Source of the DNA: Metellina segmentata
Taxonomy: Eukaryota; Arthropoda; Arachnida; Araneae; Tetragnathidae
NCBI GenBank assembly: GCA_947359465.1
Contig: OX375872.1
Coordinates: 133,102,011-133,166,010 of the forward strand
Direction of reading: 5' to 3'
DNA: 64,000 nt
The notes beneath the pieces were generated by a model. That model did no database searches. It was not told the origin of the DNA and saw nothing but the letters and a program-made list of their open reading frames with translations. Shown here piece by piece: positions 13,101 through 28,100 of this stretch. Each line of letters opens with the position of its first letter. The stretch's first letter is position 1. Position numbers and translations under genes: made by a program.

Positions 13101-16100
13101 TACTTGAAGTACATTTCGAGGAATTAATTAGTAAAAACGGTGTTATAATTTCACCAATACAAACCAATTTCTCAATCCTTTCACACCAATAGTAGTTGTT
13201 TTAACCGAGTGAGGTGGAAATAATTCACAGGCTTGTCAAGAAAGGTAAGTGTTGATTTATTCTTGGAAGGCTGACATACATCTTGAGTGTGTATGACATC
13301 TTAGACAGACAGCTTTTGAAGTCTTTGGTAGAGGTAAGCTATATGACTATTTGCTATAGAAGGCCTTGTAAAAATTCTGGGCTTCTGATATTGGTCTTGG
13401 AATGCCATAAAAGGTAATCTATCACATGATTTTGGACTTGGAATGAAATTAAAAGTTATAAATCACATGATTTGATTTTTCAAAGAAATTGAGTTCGACA
13501 TGCAGTAGCCATTTTCATGATGGTAATAAAGTTAACAATACATGGAAATTTTTGTTAACGTAACTCTAAATAATATTTATTTTCAGGTTGATTCCGATAT
13601 AGGTATTAGATTACACTAGAGTTTTGAATCATAGCTATTGATACAATTTATTGTGTAATTAATTTTTGTCATTGAGTTTATTACTGTAATGTACTGTTGT
13701 ATCATTTGTACTAGTCTTTTCTGACACAAGCCTAGTTAAACGGAATAATTTTTAACTGTTGAAACTAATTCCATTTTTCTTCATTTTATTATAAAACCTT
13801 TTAAAGTGCAATACATATTTAGAATAACTTAGTGGAAAGGGCTTAAGATATTTTTGTTCTATAGTTTAATTATATTAATTATGAGCGTGTTAGAGAATGA
13901 TTCAATTAATGGAGTTATATAAACATAACAGTGAATTATACATCCAAATCCAAAAAAAAAGAAAATTTATCATCAGGCTATTTTTGTTCTATGGTTTAAT
14001 TATACTAATTATACCTGGAGGATGATCCAAATCTCGAGTTAAACCTAATAGTGCATAGTACTAAGGAATTAAAATTTATCATTACGCAAGTTATTTTGTT
14101 CTATAGATTAATTATACTAATTTGTTCTAATAATAATTATACTAGCATTGAGAATGATTAACTTAAGTTAAACCTAACAGTGATAATACATGCGAATAAA
14201 GAAATTATAAATTTACTATCAAATCAAGTTATGATAGCCGCAATATATAAATGTATTCATAGTTTATACTCATGGGAGAGGTGTTCCATTTTGTGATTAA
14301 AATCTTCGATTCTATTTTAGGAACAACATTAACTTCTCCAGCCGTATCTGTTTCTATTACTGAAGTTAGCTATGAAGATTACACGCTTGAAGCTCTAAAG
14401 GCTACGAAAGAAACAATACCCTCTATAATTAATATCACGGAGTCAGAAGATTTGACCGAAAAATCAACTTTAGAATATTCCAGTGGAACATCAACACCAA
14501 AGTCTATCAGTATTCATACCTCGGACGAATCGGTAACTGTTTCATCTATTACAACTCCGGAGAAAATTATTAGTACCTCATATGATGATAAAAATGCAAC
14601 TGAAACATATGAATCCTCAACTGTTGAAGATTCTGGTTCATTTAGCTCTAAGGGAGTTCCCACTCTGTCCTCTGAAATGGTATCCTCCGATGAAACTTCT
14701 ATTTCTGAAGCAGATATAGTTACAAAAACGACAGTGCCTTCTTCTGTAATCCCTTCAGAAACACCTGAAGCTACAACAGAATCGGTAGGACCTAGAACCA
14801 CTAATGTTATTATGGAATTCAGCTCAGAAACTTCAATTTCTCCTATGGAAATCATTACTGAGCCTAGTCACAAGCAGAGCACGTTTGAAGAAACGACTGT
14901 GACAAACGACATCTCCACTCCAACCAGAACTGAATTTTCATCAACGGAAGAAACGACTATTATTAAGGTCATTAGCACTCCAAGCACAACTGAATCTTCG
15001 ACAACGGAAGAAACGAGCAGCTCTGTGGTAACTGAAGATCACGATGAATCGCATGAATTTTCAGAAACTTCAACTATCTCAAAAGAAATCATTGAATCAA
15101 CAGACAAAATTATTTCTACTTATTTGGAAAGTACAACTAGTTCATTGCAAGAGTCAACCACCACTGAACAGTCTCAGTCTCCGGAAACATCAGAAGTTAC
15201 ATCTTCCGACGTTCATGTTACCTTTTCAACAGTTGCCCCAGAAATTGTCGACGTTTTGAAGACTCAAAGTCCTGAAACATTTGAGAGTTCATCATTTGAA
15301 ACACCTGCCTTTACTGAAATTACAAATGCACAAGAAGATGATGTTCATTCCAAAAATATCCACATTATTGAAGGTTCATCTGAAGCACCTACAACCTCTG
15401 CAAGTACAAGCAATGCAGAAGATGTGTCTACAGAAAAGTCTCACACGCACGTAATCTATGAAGTTTCATCTTCTGGAAAACCGACTACTTTAGGAAGCAC
15501 TCCAGAAGAAGTAACAGAAAAGGTTTATAGTACAGAAATATTTGAGGTTCCGTCATCAGAGGAGCCTATCTTATTGACGACTTCAACAGATAAACCAGAA
15601 AGCATTCATATTTCGGAGACATCCGAGTCTTCATCGACTGTACCTTCCACTTCATTACTCACAAATGCACCAGAAGAAATCCAAGTTGCGGAAAATGTTT
15701 TGAATTCAGAAACACTTGGCGATTCCTCACCTGATGAACTCATTCTGTCTACACGTGAACCAGAAGGTGAAGCCATGGAGACGACACATATACCCGAAGT
15801 TCTCGAGTTTTCGATGTCAGCCGACACAAGTATCGATATGTCCAGAGAATCTTCCACCTTCTCCCCCAGTACTATGGAAATATCAGACATCTTTTCTGAA
15901 AAGTTTGCTTCTCCATCAACTGAAATTCCATCAAACAAAGAAACTGTGTCTTTCGCTATCACTGGTTCACCATCTGAAGATACTGATGCAACCGAAGCTT
16001 CCCATAGTTTCTCAACTAGTATTTCGACAGAGGATCCTGCTACAGGAGATATAATCTCAATTTCAACCAGTCCTGAGGCAGCAGGTGACGAAACAGAAGC

Positions 16101-19100
16101 CGCTATCACTGGTGCACCATCTGAAGATACTGATGCAACCGAAGCTTCTCATCATTTCTCGACTGGTATTTCAACAGGGGAACCAAATGCAGAAGATATA
16201 ATCTCAACTTCAAAGAGTCCTGAAGCAGCAAGTGATGAAACAGAAGCATTTTCTCACTTTGAAACTACTACACATGATGATAAGAGAAAAGAATACGGTG
16301 AGACTTACTATTTCTTAAGTGATTAGTATATAATATAATATAACGAATCACGCACACACACAATACTAAAGTGAAACGGAAACTGTTAGTGAAAAAAACT
16401 TCCAGTTACGCTTTTACAAAATGCTTGGTTTTAAAATAAAGTTTGCCACATATTTTAAAATAAGTCGAAATTTTGCTATGATTCGCAACAAATTTGATTG
16501 AATGGCAATAATAAATTATGTTATTTAGGATAGATTAGATGGATGAAAATATGAATTTTAACCCTCTGAGCGACACGAGATTTACAAGTAGTGTAGTACT
16601 ACGAGTATTTTTACTCACTATACTTATGACCAGCGTAAGAAAAGAAAAAGAAAAGTGACTGGTCACAAGGACCAGTGTATACAAAAATATACTGTTCCGC
16701 TGCCATCATAGCTGGTCAAATAATAAATGAATTTAGTTAATAGCGTATTAATTCAGGGAACAAAATTTTCACTCGCCGTTGTCGAGCGAAATTTTTACTT
16801 TGCCGAATAAAAATGATGTCAAATTATTAGCTTCAAGTCTTTAAGGAATTCTAATTGCCTCACTCTCAGAAATCGGATGAGCCGGCCATTGCAAGACAAC
16901 AGTGCGATAAACCATGTAGTTAGGTAAGCGCCCTCCCGCCGACAGCGAGACCGGAAAAGGTCCTCAGCGTACTTTCTTTTAGAACCTGACAATGATTCAA
17001 CCGACGACGATTATTGTTTGCGCAATTTGTAAGCAGAAACCAGAAACGACTCCAGTATACGCTGGTGCGAATTTTCAAATTCTCGATCACGTGACCGAAA
17101 TAAATTTTGACAGCTTGCCAAAAGTAAGGTTTGGGAGTTTCAAACTTATTTTAAAAGAAAACACGTGCATTCGCTTTCTTATAGCTACTGGCCCCGCGGA
17201 CCACCCAGATTTTTAATTCCCTTCTCCGATCGTACTTTTAGTGATCTCGGACCAGCGGACAACCAATGATTTCGAACGCTGCTTATGACTAACCACATCT
17301 ATTGGTTGAAGGAATCGCGGAAATGATTACATTGGTCAAAATCAAAACTGTTTAGAAGTTCTGCAGGGAAAACTGCAGATTTTCAGAGCGGATATATGTG
17401 TGTGAACCCCTTAAAGGGTTAATAATATATTTAAATATTTAATTATTAAAATGACATAAATTAATTAGGATATTAAATTTCAAATTATATACATATCTAT
17501 ATACATTTGTGCAATGTGCCATGAGACTTCCTTGGTTGTGACTTAAAGAAGCTACCGGAACTTCGTCAATAGCCCGATTTGTTACTCTAATGCGACGTTT
17601 ATAAACTACCTACCTACCTTAATTATTTTAATAAAAGTGATTGGATGCTTTCCCAGTTATATGTAATATCTGCTTTATCTGTTAGGAGTTTCATCCATAC
17701 CTGGCTTTGAAACAGACACCTTTACTTCCATCACTCCCACAACTGTGTATGAAGAAATGAAGAAGGATCAGGACATCACTACAAAAGATACATTCTTCGT
17801 AACTGATGTAGCCGAAGCCGAGACAGAAAAGCCCAAAAACGTTCCAGTTTCAATCGAAACAATTACTGCTTCTACAACTGATTCATACGATTCGTTTTCA
17901 GTAACCAGTGATATCTCACTGATACAGCACGGTAGGCATAAAATTATAGTTTTGTAACCTTAAACACACTGAACATGTTGTTTACTATTTGCTCCTAATT
18001 TCAAATACTATAGCCTTATCTCTTTAAAAGAGCTGTTAACCTTCCGGTTGGTTGTCTCCATGAGGTATCTTGTCATTAGCATAACTGACCAGATCTCGTC
18101 ACCATAAACAAATCGGCAATATATTGATGACGAGATATCTCGTCATTAGCCAAATTGGTCAGATCTTGTTGGACAAGATACCTCCTCGAAACCACTAGCA
18201 GCGTTAACATTCATCCTGGAAAATACACAATACTTAAAATAGTTTAATAAGCTTCCAAAATTACAGGAAGCGAGTGATTGTGTAATTTCGTGATACTTTG
18301 ATACCTACTTAGGCATCCATAAAATCTCTTGTGTTTTAGAAACGCTTACACTAATACTCATAAACTTACAAGCCTGGTTCTTACAAGGAATACAGAAAGG
18401 CATTGGACGTTATTATGTTTTTCGGGAACACTTACCACAATTCTATTAGACTTTTGAGCCTGGCTCTTACGAGGCATTTGTAAAGGGGTATTGAACCCTT
18501 TGTGTTACGGGAACGCTTGCCCCGGTACTATATTCTTTTGAGCCTTGTTAGTACGAAGCATCCAAAAAGACATTGACAGTCCTGTGTTTCTGTTAACGCT
18601 TACCCCAATTCCTACAGACGTGAGAGCCTGGTTCCAATGAGGAATCCAGAAAGGCATTGAACCTTCTCCTGGGTTTGGGGAAAGCTTACTCATGTACTTG
18701 TAAACCTGCAAGCCTGGTTATTATGTGGTATGGAGAAAGGTATTGTATTGAATTCCTTCTTGGTGTTACGGTAGCGCTTGACTCAGTACTTGTACACTTT
18801 TAGGCCTTGTTCCTAAGAGGCAACCAGAAAGACATTGAGTACCATCTTGTGTTTCTGGTAACACTTACACCAATTCTTATCGACTTGCGAGCTTGATTTC
18901 TATGAGGCATCCAGAAAGACATTTGACACCTTCTTGCACTTTGGGGTACGCTTACCCCAATTCTTATAGATTTTCGAATCTTGTTTCTACTTGACATTCA
19001 AGAAGGCATATTGAACAATTTGCTGTATTTCGGGAAAGATTAAAGAAGTTCTCATATACTTGCTAGTCTGGTACCTATGAAGCATCCAGAACGACATTAA

Positions 19101-22100
19101 AACCATTCTGATTTTCTAGAACCAGTAACACAGTTTTTATACACCTTCAATCCTTATCTTCACGAGGTATGCACGAAGGCAATGAACACACACATGTTTC
19201 GGAAACGATTACTCCTTTTCTTATAGTCCTGGAATCTTGGTTCGTAGGAGGCATCCATCTAGGCATTGAACCTTCTGTATTTTGGGAACTATTATTATAG
19301 ACCTACGAGCCTGCAATCTACTAGGCATCCAGAAAGGCATTGAACCTCTTCCTGTGTTTTGGGAACGATTATCTCAGTTTTTATAGACTTGCATAATTAG
19401 TATCACGAGGCATTTGTAAAAAAATTGGACCTCTTCCTACATTTTCAGGGAGGGATCAATCAGTTTTATGGATAGAAGTTCCTTGGGAGGCATAATTAAC
19501 TGTTCCAATTACGCTTAGTCAACCATGGGAGTTCTTATATTTATTACCTACTGGGGTGTATGCTGGGGATAGTTCTGTGAACTATAAATCAACTAATGAT
19601 ATCCCAACGTTTTCATATATGGCTCATAAAAGTAAAAATTTTATTTGTACAAAACATGCGAATTAAATTTTATCGATATATAAAATTTTGCCAGAAACAG
19701 CTTATATTGAATATTATCTTCTAGAAACAACGACATACTTTGAACAACCCATTGGACTTCATCATCAGTTTCACATAGAACCTGTAAGTTCTTATGACTC
19801 AGTAGAAGAATCAACAAAAGGACCAGCGTCTGAATCTGAATCTGGAATTACGAATCAGGTAGAATCGACAACAGCAGAATCGTCTGAAATACAGTCCACT
19901 GAATTTGAAATATCTACAGAGGGATTCAACGGGGAGCATCCCACAAATGCTGTATTCGATATATCTCATGAACTCTCTGCGGAGGAAATTTCTGCCATAC
20001 TCTCGGATGATATATTTGAACCACAAGTGTCTTCACAAACACCAGAAAAGGAACCAAAAACACCAGCATCTGAAATTGTAGAAAAAGTAGAACCAATCAT
20101 GGAAATTTCTGAAATACCTTCGGATGATTCATCTGAATCACAGGGGTATTCACAAGCAACAGAGGAGGAATCAAAAACACCAGTATCTGAAATTACGTAT
20201 ACAGTAGAACCAACCATGGACGTTTCTGACCTACCATCAAAGGATTCACAAGGGTCTTCAGAAGAACCAGAGGAAGAACCAAAACCACTATCATCTGAAA
20301 TTGTTGTTACAGTAGAACCAACAGGGGAAGTTTCTGACCAACAAACGGATGATCCATCTGAATCACATACGTCTTCACAAACACCAAAAGATGAATCAAA
20401 ACCAACACTAGCTTCTGAAATTACAGCTGAAATTGAAGAAACAACCGTAAAATTTTCAGAAATACCTTCGGAGGTTTCATCTGAATCACACGCATCTTCG
20501 CAAACACCAGAGGAGGAACCAGAAACACCAGCATCTGAAATTGCAGTTACATTAAAACCAACAGTCGGAGTTTCAGACCTACCATTGGATGATTTATCTG
20601 GATATCATGCATCTTCACAAACACCAGAGGAGGAACCAAAAACAACATTAGCTTCTGAAATTACAGCTGGAATTGAAGAAACAACCTTGAAATTTTCCGA
20701 AATACCTTCGGAGGATTCATCTGAATCACACGCATCTTCACAAACACCAGAGGAGGAACCAAAAACACCAGCATCTGAAATTGCAGTTACATTAGAACCA
20801 ACAGTCGGAGTTTCAGACCTACTATTGGATGATTTATCTGAATATAATGCATCTTCACAAACACCAGAGGAGGAACCAAAAACAACACTAGCTTCTGAAA
20901 TTACAGCTGAAATTGAAGAAACAACCGTGAAATTTTCCGAAATACCTTCGGATGATTCATTTGAATCACACGTATCTTCACAAACACCAGAGGAGGAACC
21001 AAAAACACCAGCATCTGAAATAGCAGTTACATTAGAACCTACATTCGGAGTTTCAGAATTACCATTGGATGATTTATCTGAATCACATGCATCTTCACAA
21101 ACACCAGAGGAGGAACCAAAAACACCAGCATCTGAAATTGCAGTTACATTAGAACCAACAGTCGGAGTTTCAGACCTACCATTGGATGATTTATCTGAAT
21201 ATAATGCATCTTCACAAACACCAGAGGAGGAACCCAAAACACCATCATCTGAAATTAGCGATAAAATTGAAGAAATAACATTGAAAACTTCTGATATACC
21301 CTCGGATGAATTCGAAGAGTCTACTATTGGACCAGAGGAAGAAGAGTACAAAGGACCGGTATCTGCAACTACAAGTGAAGAAACAACTATTGGAGTCGCA
21401 GCTCATACGGAGGAATCGGAAGGCTACTTGAGTCTTTCAACGACTCTTCATGGTGAAGACGATATTGGTACGACAATAAAAACAGACCCTAAGTATGAAG
21501 AATCAGCATACCATTTCACGTCTATCATTGAAGAGAAAGGTACGTCAAAATATTCTAAATTCCTACGTAATTATATACTTCGGCTTTGATCTCGGAACTT
21601 CACCAATAGCCTTTAGTGTTGCTCCAGTGCGACGTTAATTGAAATACCTACCGCTGTCAAAATGCTTATGTGCTACATACCAAAATGTTAAAAATAGCAT
21701 TTTACAAAAAAGCTCCATATGACGTTTCATCTTGTACAATTATTTATTTATAATGAATTATTATTAATAATGAATTATTTATTAATAATGAATTATTATT
21801 AATAATGGATTATTATTAATAATTGTAGTTTGCTCAGGTACTGACTTCGTCATCTGATTATGATCCAAAATTATGAGATGTCCTCTGATTTTTACCTTTG
21901 AGATTGATCCTGGATCATCGCCAACCACCACCTACCTGCTATTGAGGATATACAGGGTCTTTTGAAAATATCTGGCCAGATTGTAAAGGGTGGTAGAAAG
22001 AATCAAAATAAACACCTCAAATTTATAAATTATCATTTACCTCATACAAGTCTCCTGAAAAGCTGAGATACCTAGATAATGATAGATTACCTGCTCCCAA

Positions 22101-25100
22101 AAATTTGTTTTTCTTCAATAAAAATTTCTTAACGCATTAGTCGAATGCTATACAATAGTTCAGTCGTAATTCATATTCCATCTCTATACTCAACTTAAAC
22201 GTTATGAATGTGTTTGTTTTCTTATGGCGCAAGGACAAACCTGGTCAAGCTATGTAAAACACTGCTTACATTCAAAAGTTAGTAGTTCTCAAATAAACTA
22301 GTAAGTTTTAAAAATTAGATTTAAAATTCAGTGGTTAAATATCCTGATCGCTAGGTAAGTAGGTAGTTGAATTAACGTCAAGAAATTAAATCATTTACCC
22401 CATTGATTTCAATGAATCCTGGTTACCGGAGATATTGACACAATGAAAACTTTTTCTTCCAAGCATACGTTTTTCTCAAAAAAAAAATTTCAAAGCATTT
22501 TTCTTCCCCCTTACTCTCCAAAAAAATGAGTTTTTCTAAAATAAAATTTTCTTCTTCAAAACAGATTTTTTAACATAGCATCATTTAATGTGTGAAATAT
22601 ACGTCAGTTCACTCATAATTAATATTTATTTACTTAAATTTTAATCTAGTAAACTTCCTAGCGGATTATCAGTAAAGAATACATCATTTCCTTTCTTGTT
22701 AACTGAAGAATAAAGAAAACAAGTAGAATGATTCTAGTTTAGAAATCTCGAATCATTGTCATTTATCCCTATGACTTCAATGAGGCTCCTCATATAACCG
22801 GAGGTACTAACATAAAGAGAGAATTTGTTTTCTTCCAAAAATACGATACTCTCCCACGATTTTTCCCAAAAAAATATGTTACTCTCCCAAGATTTTTTCC
22901 AAAAATATACGTTTTATCCATAACATTCTCTCCAAATAAGATTTTTCAAATAACATTTTTTTTCTCCAAATTTTTTAACATAGCATCTTTTAACGTATTA
23001 CATATCCAAATGAGAAATATTATTCAACAGTTCAGTCGTAATTCATATTTATTTAAAATTTCGTCTAACGAACTTCCAAGTTAATCCTCCGTGAAGAATA
23101 AATACATCCTTTTATTTCTTGTAACAACGGAATTATTACGACGTAGAAGATTCTAGTTTAGATATCTCTTAAATCATTTACCAAAGAGCGTACTTTTCAT
23201 GCATCCATCTATCTTCAACTTAAACGTTCTGAATGTGTTATTCTCAACGTAAATTAAGTCATTTACTTCTTTGACTTCAATGAATCTCTTGATTGCCGGA
23301 GATACTGACATAATGAGAGAAACGTTTTCATTATTGAGCATAATTTATGGATAGGCTGGTTTGAGATCAGGAGATTGGTTAGTTTATTTACGATAGGATC
23401 TGGTTATGGATGTTGATAGGTTGTTAAAATGAATTACGTTGGGTTTAGAGTTCTACAGTTATTAAGACGTTCGAAAAGGAATAAATGGCGCGATTTAGAA
23501 AGCATGTTCTTATCTTCTTCGTTATCAAATTTCCGATCGGGAAATGTAAATTATTACCGCATGATTGCTGTAGAGCATACGAAACTATATTAAGCTATAG
23601 TTAAAAGAAATATGTATCGTTTTGTACTTGATTCAATTTTACTCTATCGCCTTGTAGCAAAGTGTAACCATTTCTTGACAATTATCTTGTGTTTTGCGCA
23701 GCATCGCCAAATATGGTCTTTTCGCCATTAAGCCCAACCAATCAACCATATAAGAACCTCAAATACCAGCAGATATCAAGTATATCCATATAAAATTTGA
23801 ATTGACACTGAAAAGTATACTTGGTTCAATGTTTCATAAAAACAATTTCATGTACAAGCCTGAATAATTTATGTCCATATAAAATTTGAACTCACACTGA
23901 AAGTTGGTTCTATCTTTCGTTGTATCATAAAAACGAACGTAAAATTCCATAAAAAATTTTTTTTATAAAATTTGAGTTCACCTGAAATTGATCTTGGTTC
24001 TATCTCTCAAAAACGTCAAATACACGCAGATATCTTGTATACCCATGTGACACTTGTCGGCTAAAAGCTTTTCCTCGTATATTTTTTTTAAAGAGCGGAA
24101 TATGCAAATTTCACTAATGCAATATTTCCAAGATTGAGAATCATAATGTGCTTTGGTCCACTTGGATCGTATACTCATCAGTGCTTGGTTGGATCTTCAT
24201 GACACAATTCTTCTGAAATAAATTCCGTGTCAGAAGGATTTATGTGTAGCGTCTCACTTGATCTTCTTAATTCCCAATCTTAGACACAACAGTAGTTTTA
24301 GTAAAACAGTACAAAAGATAACATTAGCTTTAATAAAAGTCTTAGACGCGATGTTTGATATGATCGGAGAACATGAATGAAATAAAAAAATTTGGTGATC
24401 ATATTTACGAAAATATGTGTACTCCAATTATATTTAGTTCTTTGTGCCTTATACGGGAGGTAACACTAAGTATTATGGAATAATTCACAGTTAGTTAGAT
24501 GTAGAGTGAATATAAAAAAGTAAAAAAGGCATTATAAAATGAGCAACCATGCATTAGATTTAAATAAAACAGTCTTAATTATAACATTATTTTTAATAGA
24601 ACAGTCTTAGACACAACATTAGTTTCAGTAAAACAGTTTTGAAGCTAACATTGGCTTTAAAAAAGTTCTAAGACGCAACGCTTATCTTTAATAAAACAGT
24701 CTTAGACACAACATTGGCTTTAATAATGCAGTCTTGAAACAACACTAACTTTAATAAAGCAGTTTTAGACACAGCAATAGCTTTAATTTACAGTGATAGA
24801 AACAACGTTAACTTTGATAAAGCAGTCTTAAACAATATTAGATTAATAAAACAGTCTTAGGTACAACATTAACTTTAATTTCAGTGATAGACACAATTTT
24901 AGCTTTGATTAAGCAGTAGTGTAAACAACATTAATATTAATAATAGTCTTACACACAACATTAAGTTAATAAATCAGTCTGAGACACAACATTAACTTTA
25001 ATAAAACAATCTTAGGCAGACTTAGCTTTATTACGTCATACAGTTAAGAAAACTTCAGTAGTGCAAATAATGAAAGGATATATCATTCTTAACCCTCTGA

Positions 25101-28100
25101 ACGCCACGACATTTCCGAGTAGAATAGTAATCATCATGCTAAGTAGCAGAACTCGTAACACCACTGTAAGACCCTGTTCACATGAGGCGTTTTCTAACGT
25201 GTGTTTTCGAGGTCAGCTTTCCGTAAGCATTAAATTATGTTTTTTTTTATTCCTCTAATTCAAGTTTGTGATCGTTGAAGATAGAGTGAAAATTTCAACG
25301 GATTTGAAATCTGCGGAATATTTTACGCCAGATCGATACCTTAAATGTGATTTTCTTTAAATAAATTAATAATTTTTTAATAAAAGTAATTAAATAATCA
25401 AATGGTAAATAGTGAAATAATAAATCTGGTTTTGGTATCGATCTCGCGTAGAATTTTACCCTGATTTGAAAACCGTTGAAATCCGTCCGAATTAAAAAAC
25501 ATAGTTTATTGCTTACGGAAAGCTGTCCTCGAAAACGCGCATTATAAAACATCTCATGTGAACTGGGCCTTAACGTATAGGAGTTACGAATTTTGCTAAT
25601 TAACATGACGTAATGCTTTTAAACCTCAGCACATAATGACTAAATAATCGCATAAATAAGTTGAAGGAATTCCAGAAAAAAATTATAACGGTCATGGTCA
25701 AGATTAGAGGCCATGCAGGGAAGACTGCGGGTTGTAGAACGAATATATACGCTTGAAATTATTAAAGGAATAATTATCAGTAAAATTTTGTAGTTTAATT
25801 GAATGAAGCGACATGAATTACCTATATTCTGCATATTTTCAGGTTCTACAATCAACCCTATCGAAGAAGGTATCACTAATTATCGAACTACAACACGTGC
25901 GTACCCTACAGAGATGCCTGAATTGTTTGATTCTACTTTGGAAGAAACCGCTTCAACTGTTAGTTACCCAGAAAATGTACAGACGCTTGAATCTCAAACG
26001 CATACAACAACAGCACTGTCTTCGACACAAACTTCTGCTGATCGTGGTATGTACTTATTTTTTTATTATAATTCAATACGAGTGCGCTTTAATAACCATC
26101 TTGGTGGTTTAACTATACGTCGAAAACTGCGCTGTAGTGCCCAGCCTCTGGTGTAAAAACCTGTACCAAACTTCCATCAGTTCTGGGCAAGGGACAGTTT
26201 GTTTCTCCTGCTTGGATATTCTAGGAGTAATAGGACAGTTTTGTCTCCGCGAGATATCTCGTCCCTAGCAAAATTGACCAGATCTTGGATGCGATATTTC
26301 GTCGAGACACTGGGAGGGTTAAATTTAATCTAATTTTATTAGTTGAATTTAAAATTGACTTTTCACTGCACTCGAATTTTAACTTCATCTATTTCGGATC
26401 GTTGAGGAAATATAAAAGAACTGTGCAATGGTAATCTTCTATTGCTGTCAAGTTCATGTGACTAAATCTAGTAGTAACGTGACACTAAATCTACTTTCGA
26501 CTGTCGGGTGGAACTGAACAATTCATAATATTTTTGGTCTTCGTTACGGGAGTAGACTGCCCTCCATTGATTCATCATCTGGTAGATTCTTGTGACATAA
26601 AAGAGTGGCGAATTCACCATTGGTGTTTCCACTCTAGAAATCTCGCATTCACACAGCTTTCCTGTCATTATATGTTGTATCGCCAAACGAGGTGATGAGA
26701 TACCAAATTTTCCAACCAAGTCGATTTTTAGTAGAGCAACCACGTGGCTAATGAATATGTTGGTTACACTTTTGAAGCTCCACTCAATAATAACGTTTCA
26801 CGTCGTTGCTGCGATTTTTCCCTTCGAAATCGATCATGAACCCTCACCAATGAACCGTTGTGTAGCGTCAGTGCGATATAAATTCAACTACCTACATTCC
26901 TCCAGTTATTAGGAATTTTAATAATACTTATTAACCTAGATTTAAGTAATAATCCCATTAAACATATTGATAACAGTTGGTCATTTTACTGTCCGTTTAA
27001 ATAGGTTGATTAATAAACTCTCCCAGAATATATAAAGCTGAAAATATATTTATGCAAGTCACATTTATTGTTTGTGAATTTAAGTGCACTAAACATTTTT
27101 TGTATTTACATTCACCCATAAGGGAATTCTGTTAATAATATATAATTTATACTTTTGCTATAGAATCAATTGCAAGTCAATCAGTTGAACCAGAAACAAT
27201 TGCTGAAGAAACTTCTTTGGAAGAAACTGACTCGATCTCAACTACTACAAAAGAATTCCCTACATTTGAGGAGAGTTTCCCAACCACTTCTCACGATAGC
27301 TTCACATTTGAAGAGCACTCGACAACAACTGGACTTCAAGAAGATATCTCTGTCCCAGTAAATGGAATACTCTCTACCACAGAAAGCGATAAGTCTGATG
27401 TAACTGAAACAGTGACACCCATTCCAGAAGAAGAATCAGCAACCAACGGAACATCTTCAGTACTTGAACAAAATTACTCCGTGCCTAAGGAGGAAGCATC
27501 AACAACTACACAGGGTACCTCAATATCTGAGGAGGCTTTGGGAACGGAATCAAGCAAACCAGTGTCTGAAGAAAGTTCTCCAGGATATGAAGTTTTAGTA
27601 GCATCAGGACAAAAAACAGCCACACAGGATACCTCGGCGTCTGAGGAGACTTTGGGAATGGAATCAAGCAGACCGATGCCTGAAGAAAGTTTTCCAGGAC
27701 ATGAAGCTTCTGTTGCATCAGAACTCACAACTATTGCAGAAGTCAGTACCTCGTCTGAAGAACCTATAAAACCAGAGGAGATCGTCGTTTCCACTGAAAA
27801 TATATCTCTACAAACTGAAAAATCTACAGTGGTTGAAGAAGGTACCACTAATATGGAGATTGAATCTCAATCCACTCGAGGTACTTCAGCTACTGGGTTA
27901 CCCTTGGCGATTGAACAAACTACTTTTGATTTTGAAGGAAGCACCTCGGTACCGTCATCGACTTTGAATAGCGGAATTTCTGAGCATGAAGAAAACAAGA
28001 CTCCTGAAGATGAAATCCAACCCATAATATTTCAAGATTATACTAGTTCTGAGGAATTGGATACAGAACCATCCTCAGTGTTTGATCAGGGGGATTCAGG

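Noticed and set aside
15606..16109. Long minus-strand open frame inside exon 5
   Set aside because: It is the reverse complement of Ser/Thr/Glu codons of a well-supported exon; similar shadows occur at 20605-21351, 27474-27848, 36183-36533 and 53674-54144.
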